A stretch of DNA of 49,039 nucleotides from an uncultured Butyricicoccus sp. (GCA_944384745.1 CALWUO010000011.1:1-49039), one strand, 5' to 3'; counted from the stretch's first letter, positions 41,221 through 49,039 are shown. Made by a program: numbers and translations. Notes: a model not told the origin generated them from the sequence alone.

Positions 41221-42123
41221 TTACATTTTTACATCAGGATTTATTAAATGCACGCCAAATCCAGCAATTTCTAAATCAAGATAGACAAAATTAACTAGAT
41301 GACTTCTTTTATTACGTGTTATTGTTTCATCTATAAATTTAACGCCCTTTTTCTGAAGATAATACATTGCCTTTTCAGGATAAGGGGTATAAATTCCTAT
41401 ATGACCGTTAGCACCTCTGCCAACAGAGTTTAAAACTTCAAAGCCTCTGCCTGCAAAATGTGATTTAGGCTTTTTATAGTATTTAAATCCGAATAGATTA
41501 CAAAGTGTTTGAGCAGTATTTAAAGCTTCATCACAGCTATTTTGGTTTATACCAAGGTGAATAAGCTCAAAACCCAACATATTTTTAATGGTTTGTTCAG
41601 TATTAACTATAATCTCATTGTCATTAGTAAACACACCGCAAACATTAGGTATAGATAAGAAGTTTATATCATTTACAAAAAATCTAGCTTCTTTAAATGT
41701 GTCAAGATATTTATCAAGACCTTGTGGAGTTATACCGCATATATCAGGCATTATATACATATATTTAACGCCAAAATCAAGCATATTTTTAATTTCGGTT
41801 GGTGTATTTACAGTAGGCAAAGCTAAAATATCATTTTTAATACAATAATCCAAGATTTCTGTATCACATGTAGGTAAAACTAAGAAGCTTGCACCATATT
41901 CTATGGCTTTTTTTGAATCATCTATGGATAAGATATTATATACACCAATATAAAAATCTTTAATATTATTGTGTATAGCCTGAATATGTAATGCATCATT
42001 TAAGAGTATAGCCGAAACATTATGGCTATAAAGATTATTTACAATGTCTAACGCTTGAGCATCATCTTTTATATATGGGTTAGGAATAATGCCTATAAAA
42101 GACAATAGTTTAGGGTCTAGCAT
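41221..42123 (-). CDS. Degenerate KDPG-aldolase-like domain fused to a VOC (glyoxalase-fold) domain
   Basis: This 300-residue protein has two parts. Residues about 8-190 follow the KDPG/KHG aldolase barrel in order (ALDIVNNLYSHNVSAILLND, SIDDSKKAIEYGASFLVLPT, ILALPTVNTPTEIKNMLDFGVKYMYIMPD split here). However, the Schiff-base lysine (normally VKLFP) is Tyr123, and the conserved glutamate (normally AIEVT) is Leu40. Residues about 205-300 form a VOC domain (GRGFEVLNSVGRGANGHIGIYTPYPEKAMYYL, again one stretch). It is the first gene of the dhuD-dhuI-IIA operon, placed where kdgA stands in streptococcal loci. It probably does not perform KDPG cleavage; the VOC part may carry a metal-dependent or binding function. 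Confidence 0.75.
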   Translation of the reverse strand: MLDPKLLSFIGIIPNPYIKDDAQALDIVNNLYSHNVSAILLNDALHIQAIHNNIKDFYIGVYNILSIDDSKKAIEYGASFLVLPTCDTEILDYCIKNDILALPTVNTPTEIKNMLDFGVKYMYIMPDICGITPQGLDKYLDTFKEARFFVNDINFLSIPNVCGVFTNDNEIIVNTEQTIKNMLGFELIHLGINQNSCDEALNTAQTLCNLFGFKYYKKPKSHFAGRGFEVLNSVGRGANGHIGIYTPYPEKAMYYLQKKGVKFIDETITRNKRSHLVNFVYLDLEIAGFGVHLINPDVKM

Positions 42124-42155
42124 AATATCGCTTCTTTCATAACTTTTTGATTTGG

Positions 42156-42201
42156 TAAACCGATTTATAAAAAGTATAGTTTAGTAAACCGATTTTGTCA
42201 A
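42156..42201 (-). promoter_or_regulatory. Promoter with two LacI-type operators, aldolase/VOC-dhuD-dhuI-IIA operon
   Basis: Minus-strand -35 TTGACA (42196-42201) and -10 TATACT (42173-42178) are 17 bp apart. One operator (TAAACCGATTTT, 42185-42196) covers the spacer and touches the -35; the other (TAAACCGATTTA, 42156-42167) lies just downstream of the -10. Their centres are 29 bp apart. Confidence 0.88.
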
Positions 42202-42303
42202 TATAAAAATTATAAATTATCAGTATTTTTTATTTTTTTAGGCTTATAAATGCTTTAGAAATTATGCACAAAAAAACAACAAAATCTTTGACATGCAATT
42301 TTA

Positions 42304-42358
42304 TTGACATTTTCACTGTGAACATATATAATTAGGGCAACTTAGTAAAGCGGTTTAC
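42304..42358 (+). promoter_or_regulatory. Consensus promoter with LacI-type operator, ugl-PTS operon
   Basis: TTGACA (42304-42309), 17-bp spacer, TATAAT (42327-42332): a perfect sigma-A promoter. The near-palindromic operator GTAAAGCGGTTTAC (42345-42358) starts 12 bases after the -10. A strong promoter held by a repressor at the start site fits an inducible operon. Confidence 0.9.
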
Positions 42359-42412
42359 TTAATGGTCAATAAAAACCTCTTATTCAATCATAAGACGGTG
42401 AAAGGTGAAAAT

Positions 42413-43597
42413 ATGATTAGAAAGATAAATATTGAAGAAATCAAAAGAAAAGATGAATTTCTTAAAACTCCTCCAATAACAAAAGAGGAAGCAAAAAAGG
42501 CTTTAGAACACTGTATAAAACAAGTAGAAGCAAATATGCCTTATTTCGGAAATCGTTTCCCATGGTCAGCTACTAAACAACTGCAATATCCTATTATTGA
42601 TAATGTAGAGTGGACCGACGGATTTTGGACTGGTATGTTGTGGCTGTCATATGAATATACAGGCGATGAAAAGTTCCGTAAACAGGCGGAGAATAATATA
42701 GACAGCTTTTTATATCGAGTAGAAAACCAAATTGAATTAGACCATCATGATTTAGGCTTTTTATATTCCCTTTCATGTGTAAGTGGCTATAAATTGACAA
42801 AAAGTGAAAAGGCAAAGCGTGCGGCAATTCTTGCAGCAGACAAACTTTTAACACGTTGGCAAGAAAAAGGTCAGTTTTTACAGGCTTGGGGTCCATTTAA
42901 TAGCCCAGAACATTACAGATTTATTATTGACTGTATGCTTAATATTCCACTTCTTTATTGGGCAAGTGAGGTTACAGGTGACAACCATTATGCAGAAATC
43001 GCACAAAAACACTTTGAAACAAGTTGTAAATATGTAATTCGTGATGATGCAAGTGCTTTCCATACATTCTATATGAACCCAGAAACAGGTGGTCCAGACC
43101 ATGGTGCAACAAGACAAGGCTTTAGTGATGACAGTTCTTGGGCAAGAGGTCAGGCTTGGGGTATTTATGGTATACCATTAAATATAAAGTATACTCATCA
43201 GACTGAATATTCTGATTTATTTAGAGCAATGACAAACTATTTCTTAAACCGTTTACCAAAAGATTATGTTTGTTATTGGGATTTGATTTTCACAGATAAA
43301 GATAATCAGTCAAGAGATTCAAGTGCCGCAGCTATTGCAGTATGTGGAATGCTTGAAATGAAAAAACACGCTGATATTAAAGATGCTGAAGTTTATGACG
43401 GTGCAGCAGCAGCTATTATGCGTTCACTGATTGAAAATTACACCTGTGATGAAATTAAAGCAGGTGCACCTATTTTATATCATGGTGTTTATAGTTATCA
43501 CTCTGGAAAGGGTGTTGATGAAGGTAATATTTGGGGCGACTATTACTATATGGAAGCTCTAACACGTTACATAAAAGAATGGAACCCATACTGGTAA
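42413..43597 (+). CDS. ugl: GH88 unsaturated glucuronyl hydrolase
   Basis: This 394-residue (alpha/alpha)6-barrel hydrolase removes the 4,5-unsaturated uronate from the non-reducing end of glycosaminoglycan disaccharides by hydrating its double bond. The two catalytic-type aspartates are recognisable: Asp113 (HHDLGFLYSLS) and Asp173 (FIIDCMLNIPLLYW). Other landmarks are WTDGFWTGMLWLSYE, DHGATRQGFSDDSSWARGQA (one stretch) and SRDSSAAAIA. No signal peptide, so it acts on imported substrate. The ATG at 42413 follows AAAGGTGA; a frame from 42362 begins inside the operator region. First gene of the operon ugl-IIB-IIC-IID-lyase. Confidence 0.93.
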   Translation: MIRKINIEEIKRKDEFLKTPPITKEEAKKALEHCIKQVEANMPYFGNRFPWSATKQLQYPIIDNVEWTDGFWTGMLWLSYEYTGDEKFRKQAENNIDSFLYRVENQIELDHHDLGFLYSLSCVSGYKLTKSEKAKRAAILAADKLLTRWQEKGQFLQAWGPFNSPEHYRFIIDCMLNIPLLYWASEVTGDNHYAEIAQKHFETSCKYVIRDDASAFHTFYMNPETGGPDHGATRQGFSDDSSWARGQAWGIYGIPLNIKYTHQTEYSDLFRAMTNYFLNRLPKDYVCYWDLIFTDKDNQSRDSSAAAIAVCGMLEMKKHADIKDAEVYDGAAAAIMRSLIENYTCDEIKAGAPILYHGVYSYHSGKGVDEGNIWGDYYYMEALTRYIKEWNPYW

Positions 43598-43619
43598 TAA
43601 GAAAAGGAGAAGAATTATT

Positions 43620-44111
43620 ATGAGTACACCAAATATCGTTATGACAAGAATTGATGAACGTTTAGTGCATGGTCAAGGTCAGCTTTGGATTAAATCACTT
43701 GGTGCTAACACAGTAATTGTTGCTAATGATGAAACAGCACAAGATGCAATGAGCCAAACACTGATGAAAACAGGTATTCCAAAGGAAGTTGTAATGCGTT
43801 TTTATCCAGTGCAAAAGGTTATTGATATCATTTACAAGGCAAATCCAGCACAGACAATTTTTATTATTGTAAAAACTCCAGCAGATGCATTGAGACTTGT
43901 TGCAGGTAACGTTCCAATCAAAGAAATTAATATCGGTAACATTCACAATGCAGAAGGCAAACACCAAGTTACACGTTCTATTTTCCTTGGTGCAGAGGAT
44001 AAGGCAGCACTAAAGGAAATGATTGATAAGTATGGTATCACATTTAATACCCAGACTACTCCAGGCGGTGTAGATGGTGCAGCTCAAGTAAATATTAAAG
44101 ATTATGTTTAA
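43620..44111 (+). CDS. PTS mannose-family subunit IIB
   Basis: This 163-residue cytoplasmic subunit has the phospho-acceptor His17 in RIDERLVHGQGQ and the following TVIVANDE motif. It transfers phosphate from IIA to the incoming sugar at IIC/IID. It lies 22 bases after ugl with AAAGGAGAAG upstream, in the same operon. Length is normal. Confidence 0.95.
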   Translation: MSTPNIVMTRIDERLVHGQGQLWIKSLGANTVIVANDETAQDAMSQTLMKTGIPKEVVMRFYPVQKVIDIIYKANPAQTIFIIVKTPADALRLVAGNVPIKEINIGNIHNAEGKHQVTRSIFLGAEDKAALKEMIDKYGITFNTQTTPGGVDGAAQVNIKDYV

Positions 44112-44144
44112 TATTTAAAAAAGCGAGAGAAAGGAATATTTATC

Positions 44145-44933
44145 ATGGAAATTACAATTATACAAGCCCTTTTAATAGGCTTGTGGACAGCATTTTGTTA
44201 TGCTGGCATGTTATTTGGTATTTATACCAACAGATGTATAGTTCTTAGCTTTGGTGTAGGTGTTATTTTAGGCGATATTCCAACAGCTTTACAATGCGGT
44301 GCTATTGGCGAACTTGCATTTATGGGCTTTGGTGTTGGTGCAGGTGGTACAGTTCCTCCAAACCCAATCGGCCCTGGTATTATTGGTACACTGATGGCAA
44401 TTACAATGTCTTCTGTAACTCCAGAAAGTGCACTTCCAATTTCTATTCCATTTGCAGTAGCAATTCAGTTCTTACAGACTGCTATTTACACTGTTCGTGC
44501 AGGTGCTCCAGAAAGTGCAGCTAAGGCTTTAGCTGAAAAGAACTTCGGAAAATTCCGTCGTGTTGCTAATATGACAGTTATTTTATTTGCCATAGTTGGT
44601 TTCCTACTCGGATTCCTTGGTGCATTCAGTATGGATACACTAAGCCGTTTAGTAGAAATGATTCCACAATGGTTACTAGATGGTTTAACTGTTGCAGGCG
44701 GTATGCTCCCAGCTATCGGTTTCGCTATGATTATGAGCGTTATGCTTAAAAAAGAATTTATTCCATTTGCTCTATTAGGCTATATCTGTGCAGCTTATCT
44801 TGGCTTGCCAATTATCGGTATTGCACTTGTTGGTGCAGTATTTGCAATCAAACATTATAACGAATCTGAAAAGGTTGCTGCTGGTGTAGCGGCTGGCGAG
44901 GTTCAGGAGGTAGAACACGATGACTGGATCTAA
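44145..44933 (+). CDS. PTS mannose-family subunit IIC
   Basis: This 262-residue permease subunit has about seven hydrophobic segments and the family motifs NRCIVLSFGVGVILGDIPTALQCG (one stretch), GAGGTVPPNPIGPGIIGTLM and GGMLPAIGFAMIM. AGAAAGGAA precedes the ATG. The last 14 bases overlap IID. Bases 44724-44800 are identical to 1-77, so this is the complete version of the gene truncated at the window start. It carries the disaccharide across the membrane with IID. Confidence 0.95.
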   Translation: MEITIIQALLIGLWTAFCYAGMLFGIYTNRCIVLSFGVGVILGDIPTALQCGAIGELAFMGFGVGAGGTVPPNPIGPGIIGTLMAITMSSVTPESALPISIPFAVAIQFLQTAIYTVRAGAPESAAKALAEKNFGKFRRVANMTVILFAIVGFLLGFLGAFSMDTLSRLVEMIPQWLLDGLTVAGGMLPAIGFAMIMSVMLKKEFIPFALLGYICAAYLGLPIIGIALVGAVFAIKHYNESEKVAAGVAAGEVQEVEHDDWI

Positions 44934-45738
44934 TAAATTAACTAAACGAGATTATACTAAAACCACTCTTAGAGCTTATTTTCTGCAAAATGGCTTTAAC
45001 TACAGCAACTATCAAGGCTTAGGCTATGCTTTAGTTTTATTCCCAGCTCTTCAAAAGCTTTATGGTAACGACCCTGACCGTTTAGCTCAAGAACTAAAGG
45101 ATAACTGCGAATTTTATAATACTAACCCTAATATGCTTCCATTTATCACTTCTATCCATTTGGCTATGGCTGACAGTGGTATGAAGTATGATGAAACCCG
45201 TGGTATTAAGATGGCTTTAATGGGACCTCTAGCTGGTATTGGTGACTCACTTTCCCAGTTCTGCTTAGCTCCATTATTCTCAACTATCTTTGCTTCAATG
45301 GCTATGGACGGCATTAGCATAGCTCCAATACTGTTTTTAGTTGTTATGAACCTTGTGCTGCTCACTATCAAGCTTGTTATGGGTGGTTATGGTAGAAAAT
45401 TAGGCACAAGCATGATTGATAAATTAAGCACAAAAATGGGTGCAATCTCTGATGCTGCTGGTATGATTGGTGTTACAGTTATTGCAGGACTTGCCGCAAC
45501 ATTTGTAAAAATGAAAGTCGCAATAACATTTGCTGCCGGTGAAATTGAAGCTGGTGCAAGTCAATCAGTGGTTGATATTCAGGCTATGCTTGATAAAGTA
45601 GCTCCTGCACTTCTGCCTGTACTTTACACTATGCTTATGTATTATCTAATCAAGAAAAAGAATGTTACAACATATTGGCTGGTTTTAATAACTGTTATTC
45701 TTGGTGTAGTATTAAGTTGTCTTGGTATTTTAGGTTAA
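44920..45738 (+). CDS. PTS mannose-family subunit IID (right copy)
   Basis: This 272-residue IID differs from the left copy (197-1015) at about 13 residues by eye, mostly conservative (for example KQDY/KRDY, LRKL/LQKL, GHD/GND). CAGGAGG before the ATG and the 14-base overlap with IIC are unchanged. It completes the operon's permease with IIB and the full-length IIC, so this copy is the one joined to intact upstream genes in the window. A conserved hairpin follows the stop. Confidence 0.94.
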   Translation: MTGSNKLTKRDYTKTTLRAYFLQNGFNYSNYQGLGYALVLFPALQKLYGNDPDRLAQELKDNCEFYNTNPNMLPFITSIHLAMADSGMKYDETRGIKMALMGPLAGIGDSLSQFCLAPLFSTIFASMAMDGISIAPILFLVVMNLVLLTIKLVMGGYGRKLGTSMIDKLSTKMGAISDAAGMIGVTVIAGLAATFVKMKVAITFAAGEIEAGASQSVVDIQAMLDKVAPALLPVLYTMLMYYLIKKKNVTTYWLVLITVILGVVLSCLGILG

Positions 45739-45743
45739 AATTT

Positions 45744-45775
45744 AAAGGAGTTGCAAGTTATTGCAACTCCTTTTA
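45744..45775 (+). terminator. Intra-operon hairpin between IID and lyase (right copy)
   Basis: Arms 45744-45756 and 45761-45773 form a perfect 13-bp stem with a 4-base loop followed by TTTT. Compared with 1021-1051, the loop changed and the G-U pair became A-U, keeping the stem. Confidence 0.8.
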
Positions 45776-45800
45776 TGTTTATATGAGAGGTTTTTTTATT

Positions 45801-47705
45801 ATGAAAGCACTTGAAAATATTGTAAAATACAAACAAATAGATAAAATCAATGTAAATGATAAAACACATATTTTAAAAAAGGCTGATGAGCTTTTAAACC
45901 AGACATTTGTGTTTGATAAAACATGGGATATGGAAAGATGTTTAACGCCTTTTCATTTTGATAAAATGGACTGGAACGCACAAAGAAACGATGATGAAGA
46001 ATGGTGCTTTATGCTTGCAAGAATGGATTATTTAAATTATCTTTTGCTTGCATCACTTATAACAGATAATAAAATCTATGCAGAGAAAGCTAAATTTTAT
46101 ATTCTTGACTTTATAAAAACACATGAGGAAATAGTGCCTTCACCATCTACCAGAACGCTTGACACTGGTATTCGTGTGATGAATATTTTTGAGGCTCTGC
46201 CATATCTTTTATATTTAAATGAGCTAGATGAAAATGAATATAGTACAATAAAAATCAGTCTTATAAAGCAAATGAGCTATTTAAAAGCAAATTATCTAAC
46301 AAAGTATAAGACAAGCAACTGGGGAAGTATACAAACTTGTAGTATAGTGTCTGTGCTGCCATTTATAGCACCAGCAGAAAAAGAGCTTTATAACTGGGCA
46401 TTAGATGAGTTAAAGCTGCAATTTAGCATACAGGTCTATAACGATGGTATGCACTGGGAACAGTCAACAATGTACCATGTAGAAGTTTTAAATTATGGTT
46501 TAAAGGCGATATATTATCTAACTCTTGCAGGCTTAGAAGTGCCACAGGTGCTATATGATAACACAAAAGCACTAGCTAATGCATTAATGCTACAGCTCAC
46601 ACCTATGGGCGGTATAGAAACCTTTGGTGATAGCGACAGAGTAAAGGCTCATGATGTATTTACAAGAGCAAGTGTAATTTTTAATGATGGATATTTTAAG
46701 TTTTTTGCATATAAAACTCCAGATATTGAAACGCTTTATACTCTTGGTGCAAAATCGGTTGATTTTTTAAATAATATTGAGCAAAAGCAGCCTAAAACAC
46801 TTTATTTTGATGGCACAGACAGCGGAATGTATACTGTAAAAAGTGATTTTACCGAAAATGCAAGCTTTACTATGTTTACTAATGGCTCGTTAGGTAGTGG
46901 ACATGGTCACAGTGATAATTTACATTTTTCTATCTATCACAAAGGCAAGGAAATTTTAATAGACACAGGACGTTTTACCTATAGAGAAGACCATGAGCTT
47001 AGAGTAAAACTTAAATCTATGAAAGCACATAACAGTATTATTATAGATGATAATGAATACTGTAAACCTTCTGATAGTTGGGGTTATGCTGATTTTGGTT
47101 TACCGCTTAAAAATTATGTAAAACATCATGGAAACATACACTATTATGAGGGTTATTTAATTGGACATAATCCATTACAAATTATAACCAGAAAATTAGT
47201 TGTTATTTCCCCTGATATTTGGCTTATTTGTGATGAAATTAAATGTGATGGAAAACACACAGCTCAAAGATATTTTCACTTTGACAGCAAGTTTAATATT
47301 GATGAAAAACTAATAAATGATGATTTGAATATTGATATTTCAGGTGAATTATCTTTGCAAATTGAGCCTTGTTCATTTTTCTATAATCAACTTGAAAATC
47401 ACCCTGTTATTTGCTCTAAGACCGAATTTGAAAGTAATGCTGAGTATATAACCACTATTTGTGATAAAAATATAAAAATTGAAACTGTAAATGCATATCA
47501 GGATAAAATGCAAACTCCACAAGACATAGTTAGTGCAAGAAAGTTTATTATAAACGACAATGAAAGTTATACAGTTATTATTTATCACAAGGAAATATAC
47601 AAAGGTAAAAAGATTTTATCTTGTGAAGATACATATTATCATGCAAAAACAGTTGTTATACATGAAAAAGACAATAAAAAAGAGCTTATAATATTAAAAG
47701 CATAA
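45801..47705 (+). CDS. Heparinase II/III-family lyase (right copy)
   Basis: This 634-residue protein is the counterpart of 1078-2988, two residues shorter near the N-terminus (NVNDK-THILKK against SVNDDERAYILKK). The toroid and beta-sandwich motifs are all kept, including GSGHGHSDNLHFSIYHKGKE and DTGRFTYRED, so it should be active. The start at 45801 follows GAGAGG; the longer frame from 45675 would overlap IID and has a different sequence from the left copy. No signal peptide. Confidence 0.88.
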   Translation: MKALENIVKYKQIDKINVNDKTHILKKADELLNQTFVFDKTWDMERCLTPFHFDKMDWNAQRNDDEEWCFMLARMDYLNYLLLASLITDNKIYAEKAKFYILDFIKTHEEIVPSPSTRTLDTGIRVMNIFEALPYLLYLNELDENEYSTIKISLIKQMSYLKANYLTKYKTSNWGSIQTCSIVSVLPFIAPAEKELYNWALDELKLQFSIQVYNDGMHWEQSTMYHVEVLNYGLKAIYYLTLAGLEVPQVLYDNTKALANALMLQLTPMGGIETFGDSDRVKAHDVFTRASVIFNDGYFKFFAYKTPDIETLYTLGAKSVDFLNNIEQKQPKTLYFDGTDSGMYTVKSDFTENASFTMFTNGSLGSGHGHSDNLHFSIYHKGKEILIDTGRFTYREDHELRVKLKSMKAHNSIIIDDNEYCKPSDSWGYADFGLPLKNYVKHHGNIHYYEGYLIGHNPLQIITRKLVVISPDIWLICDEIKCDGKHTAQRYFHFDSKFNIDEKLINDDLNIDISGELSLQIEPCSFFYNQLENHPVICSKTEFESNAEYITTICDKNIKIETVNAYQDKMQTPQDIVSARKFIINDNESYTVIIYHKEIYKGKKILSCEDTYYHAKTVVIHEKDNKKELIILKA

Positions 47706-47740
47706 AAAATCCGCCGTTTAGTAAAAAACGGCGGAAAATA
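47706..47740. terminator. Bidirectional terminator between convergent lyase and FAH genes (right copy)
   Basis: TCCGCCGTTT (47710-47719) pairs with AAACGGCGGA (47726-47735). Against the left copy one T-A pair became C-G on both arms, direct covariation. Confidence 0.88.
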
Positions 47741-47742
47741 AT

Positions 47743-48618
47743 TTACTCAACAAAATTTGTAAGTGTACCTATTTTTTCAATCTCACACACTACTTTGTCA
47801 CCAGACTTTAAAAAACATGGTGGGTTCATACCCATGCCAACGCCTGCTGGTGTACCAGTTGCTATAATTGTACCTTTTTTAAGTGTCATACCTTGAGAAA
47901 GCTCAGATATAATTTCGCCAATATCTGTTATAAGTAATTCAGTATTGCTATTTTGTCTAAGCTCATCATTTACATAGCATTTAATATTTAATTTTGGAGG
48001 ATAATTTACCTCATCAGCGGTTAAAATACATGGTCCTATTGGTGTATATCCATCAAGAGATTTACCAAAATACCATTGTTTGTGTCCTGTCTGCAAATTT
48101 CGAGCTGAAACATCATTTATAATAGTATATCCAAAGATATATTCACTTGCATTTTCTTTTTTCACATTAAATGCGTCTTTACCTAAAATAACGCCCAGTT
48201 CTGCTTCATAATCTAAGCTATCAACTAAACCAGTATATAAAGGTATAATACCTCCATCAAAATTAGCTTCATTTACTCGTTTAGAAAAGTAAATTGGTTT
48301 TGCTCTATCACCAAAGGCCTCTTTATTAAACTGACCAGCTTCTTTATGATGTGCATGATAATTGATACCAAGACATAAAACATCTTGCATAGGGTGAACA
48401 ATAGGTGAAAGACAAGTAACATCTTTTATTGAAATTCCGTTTTCATTTGGTTTTATTTTCAAATTAGACATTTGTTCATCAGTTATATTACAAATAAGCT
48501 CATTCATATTTTTAAACGACAAGCCGAATAAATCAATATTATATAACATTTCACCATCATATGAAATACCGATTTTTTCACAGGTTTGATTATGTTCTTT
48601 ATAAGTATAAAGTTTCAT
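47743..48618 (-). CDS. FAH-family protein (right copy)
   Basis: This 291-residue protein matches 3024-3899 closely. All metal-site motifs are the same (NYHAHHKE, DYEAELGVI, NDVSARNLQ, GTPAGVG). Differences cluster in the N-terminal cap (FKDMNE/FKNMNE, EQMAKLKI/EQMSNLKI, NAISIKDI/NGISIKDV). The start is the same ATG with a ribosome site about 11 bases upstream. Divergent from the second LacI gene. Confidence 0.88.
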   Translation of the reverse strand: MKLYTYKEHNQTCEKIGISYDGEMLYNIDLFGLSFKNMNELICNITDEQMSNLKIKPNENGISIKDVTCLSPIVHPMQDVLCLGINYHAHHKEAGQFNKEAFGDRAKPIYFSKRVNEANFDGGIIPLYTGLVDSLDYEAELGVILGKDAFNVKKENASEYIFGYTIINDVSARNLQTGHKQWYFGKSLDGYTPIGPCILTADEVNYPPKLNIKCYVNDELRQNSNTELLITDIGEIISELSQGMTLKKGTIIATGTPAGVGMGMNPPCFLKSGDKVVCEIEKIGTLTNFVE

Positions 48619-48647
48619 TTTAATTTACACTCCTTAAAATATTTTAG

Positions 48648-48725
48648 TAAATCGGTTTATATTTTCATAATAACGTTTTTTTTTAAGTTGTCAACCTTTA
48701 TATATAAATTTTTACATGGTATAAT
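48648..48725. promoter_or_regulatory. Divergent FAH/LacI promoter region with operator (right copy)
   Basis: The operator TAAATCGGTTTA (48648-48659) and the extended -10 TGGTATAAT (48717-48725, plus strand) are preserved relative to 3929-4006. The stretch between operator and TTGACA complement (minus strand) is nearly unchanged too. Confidence 0.78.
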
Positions 48726-48768
48726 TAATTAACTTGAGCGTTTTAATTATTTAATAAGGAGGAAGTTT

Positions 48769-49039
48769 ATGCCATCAAAGCAAAAAATGACAATACAAGA
48801 GATTGCCGAAGAAGCAGGGGTTTCTAAAACGACGGTTTCATTTTTTTTAAATGGTAAGCGTGAAAAAATGGCTGTTAAAACATGGGATAGAATAGCCAGT
48901 GTTATTGATAAATACGATTACAGACCTAGCACAACCGCACGTTTAATGACTGCTAAACATTCATTCTTGCTAGGTGTAATAATCGGTGATATAACTCACC
49001 ATTTTTCAAATAGATTGGTGAAAGGTATTGCACAGGTAT
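48769..49039 (+). CDS. LacI-family regulator, N-terminal part (cut by window end)
   Basis: The first 90 codons encode the DNA-binding domain and start of the effector domain. Compared with 4049-5053 there are six residue changes (Leu3Ser, His5Gln, Glu17Gly, Ala36Val, Ala44Ser, Asn50Asp; positions by eye). Only one falls in the helix-turn-helix, and the recognition helix SKTTVSFF is the same, so both versions should bind the same operator. AGGAGGA precedes the ATG. The rest is outside the window. Confidence 0.9.
   Translation, partial: MPSKQKMTIQEIAEEAGVSKTTVSFFLNGKREKMAVKTWDRIASVIDKYDYRPSTTARLMTAKHSFLLGVIIGDITHHFSNRLVKGIAQV

Larger units (their letters stand above)
44724..49039. repeat. Right copy of the 4.3-kb terminal redundancy
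   Basis: It matches bases 1-4319 in the same orientation and gene order. Divergence begins 77 bases into the alignment, is mostly silent in coding regions and includes compensatory changes in hairpins. The copy ends inside the LacI gene at the window edge. Confidence 0.9.

Noticed and set aside
1..49039. Insertion sequence or transposon explaining the 4.3-kb repeats
   Set aside because: The repeated segment holds only metabolic and regulatory genes; no transposase or terminal inverted repeats are visible.

Overview
The window looks like a circular plasmid of about 44.7 kb, read slightly more than once around, from a low-GC anaerobic Firmicute, most likely a gut Clostridium-class organism. 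Composition is strongly A/T-rich. Genes have AGGAGG/GAGGTG-type ribosome sites, short intergenic hairpins and ATG/GTG/TTG starts. Typical lineage markers are [FeFe]-hydrogenase maturases, an SLH surface protein and PTS sugar uptake. Plasmid markers are a ParA ATPase with a small ribbon-helix-helix partner (18.4-19.6 kb), a replication initiator (29.5-30.6 kb) next to 22-bp iterons, a perfect DnaA box and an AT-rich melting region (29.19-29.49 kb), and a serine resolvase (37.1-37.8 kb). I see no relaxase, conjugation genes, transposase, rRNA, tRNA or CRISPR array.

Ends: bases 1-4319 are homologous to 44724-49039 in the same order (end of PTS IIC, IID, heparinase-like lyase, FAH-family protein, start of a LacI regulator). 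They are diverged, mostly at silent sites. The first 77 bases match 44724-44800 exactly and the first mismatch is base 78. Joining 44723 to 1 restores a full-length IIC in frame. I read this as a circle whose last 4.3 kb comes from a second variant of the same locus; a genuine second copy is the alternative.

Layout: (a) 39.3-49.0 kb plus 0-5 kb is a glycosaminoglycan-disaccharide catabolic regulon: mannose-family PTS IIA/IIB/IIC/IID, GH88 unsaturated glucuronyl hydrolase, RpiB-type isomerase (DhuI-like), SDR dehydrogenase (DhuD/KduD-like), a degenerate aldolase-VOC fusion, a heparinase II/III-family lyase, an FAH-family protein and a RegR-like LacI regulator. A shared operator (TAAACCGATTTA or its reverse complement) lies at every regulated promoter. 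(b) 5.2-6.6 kb: lone glucose-type IIA and aldo/keto reductase. (c) 6.7-11.7 kb: two-component system, then VTC-domain polymerase, DUF4956 membrane protein and CotH-like kinase. (d) 11.9-13.9 kb: membrane chemoreceptor. (e) 14.0-18.0 kb: TM1266-family regulator, HydE, HydG and HydF, with no hydrogenase. (f) 18.1-19.6 kb: HD-phosphohydrolase remnant and partition locus. (g) 19.8-21.3 kb: cytosolic PAS chemoreceptor. (h) 21.4-24.5 kb: PTS glucose EIICBA under a BglG/LicT-type antiterminator with a visible RAT/terminator switch. (i) 24.6-28.4 kb: TRAP transporter and divergent AraC regulator. (j) 28.4-30.6 kb: replication origin and initiator. (k) 30.8-35.2 kb: 1469-residue SLH-anchored surface protein. 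(l) 35.5-39.3 kb: acetyltransferase, ROK kinase, resolvase and MATE transporter.

Together the genes suggest an accessory replicon that lets its host import and begin to break down host-derived uronate disaccharides, sense ligands, attach at the cell surface and support hydrogenase assembly. KDG kinase, a functional KDPG aldolase, a secreted polysaccharide lyase and the hydrogenase itself must come from elsewhere.
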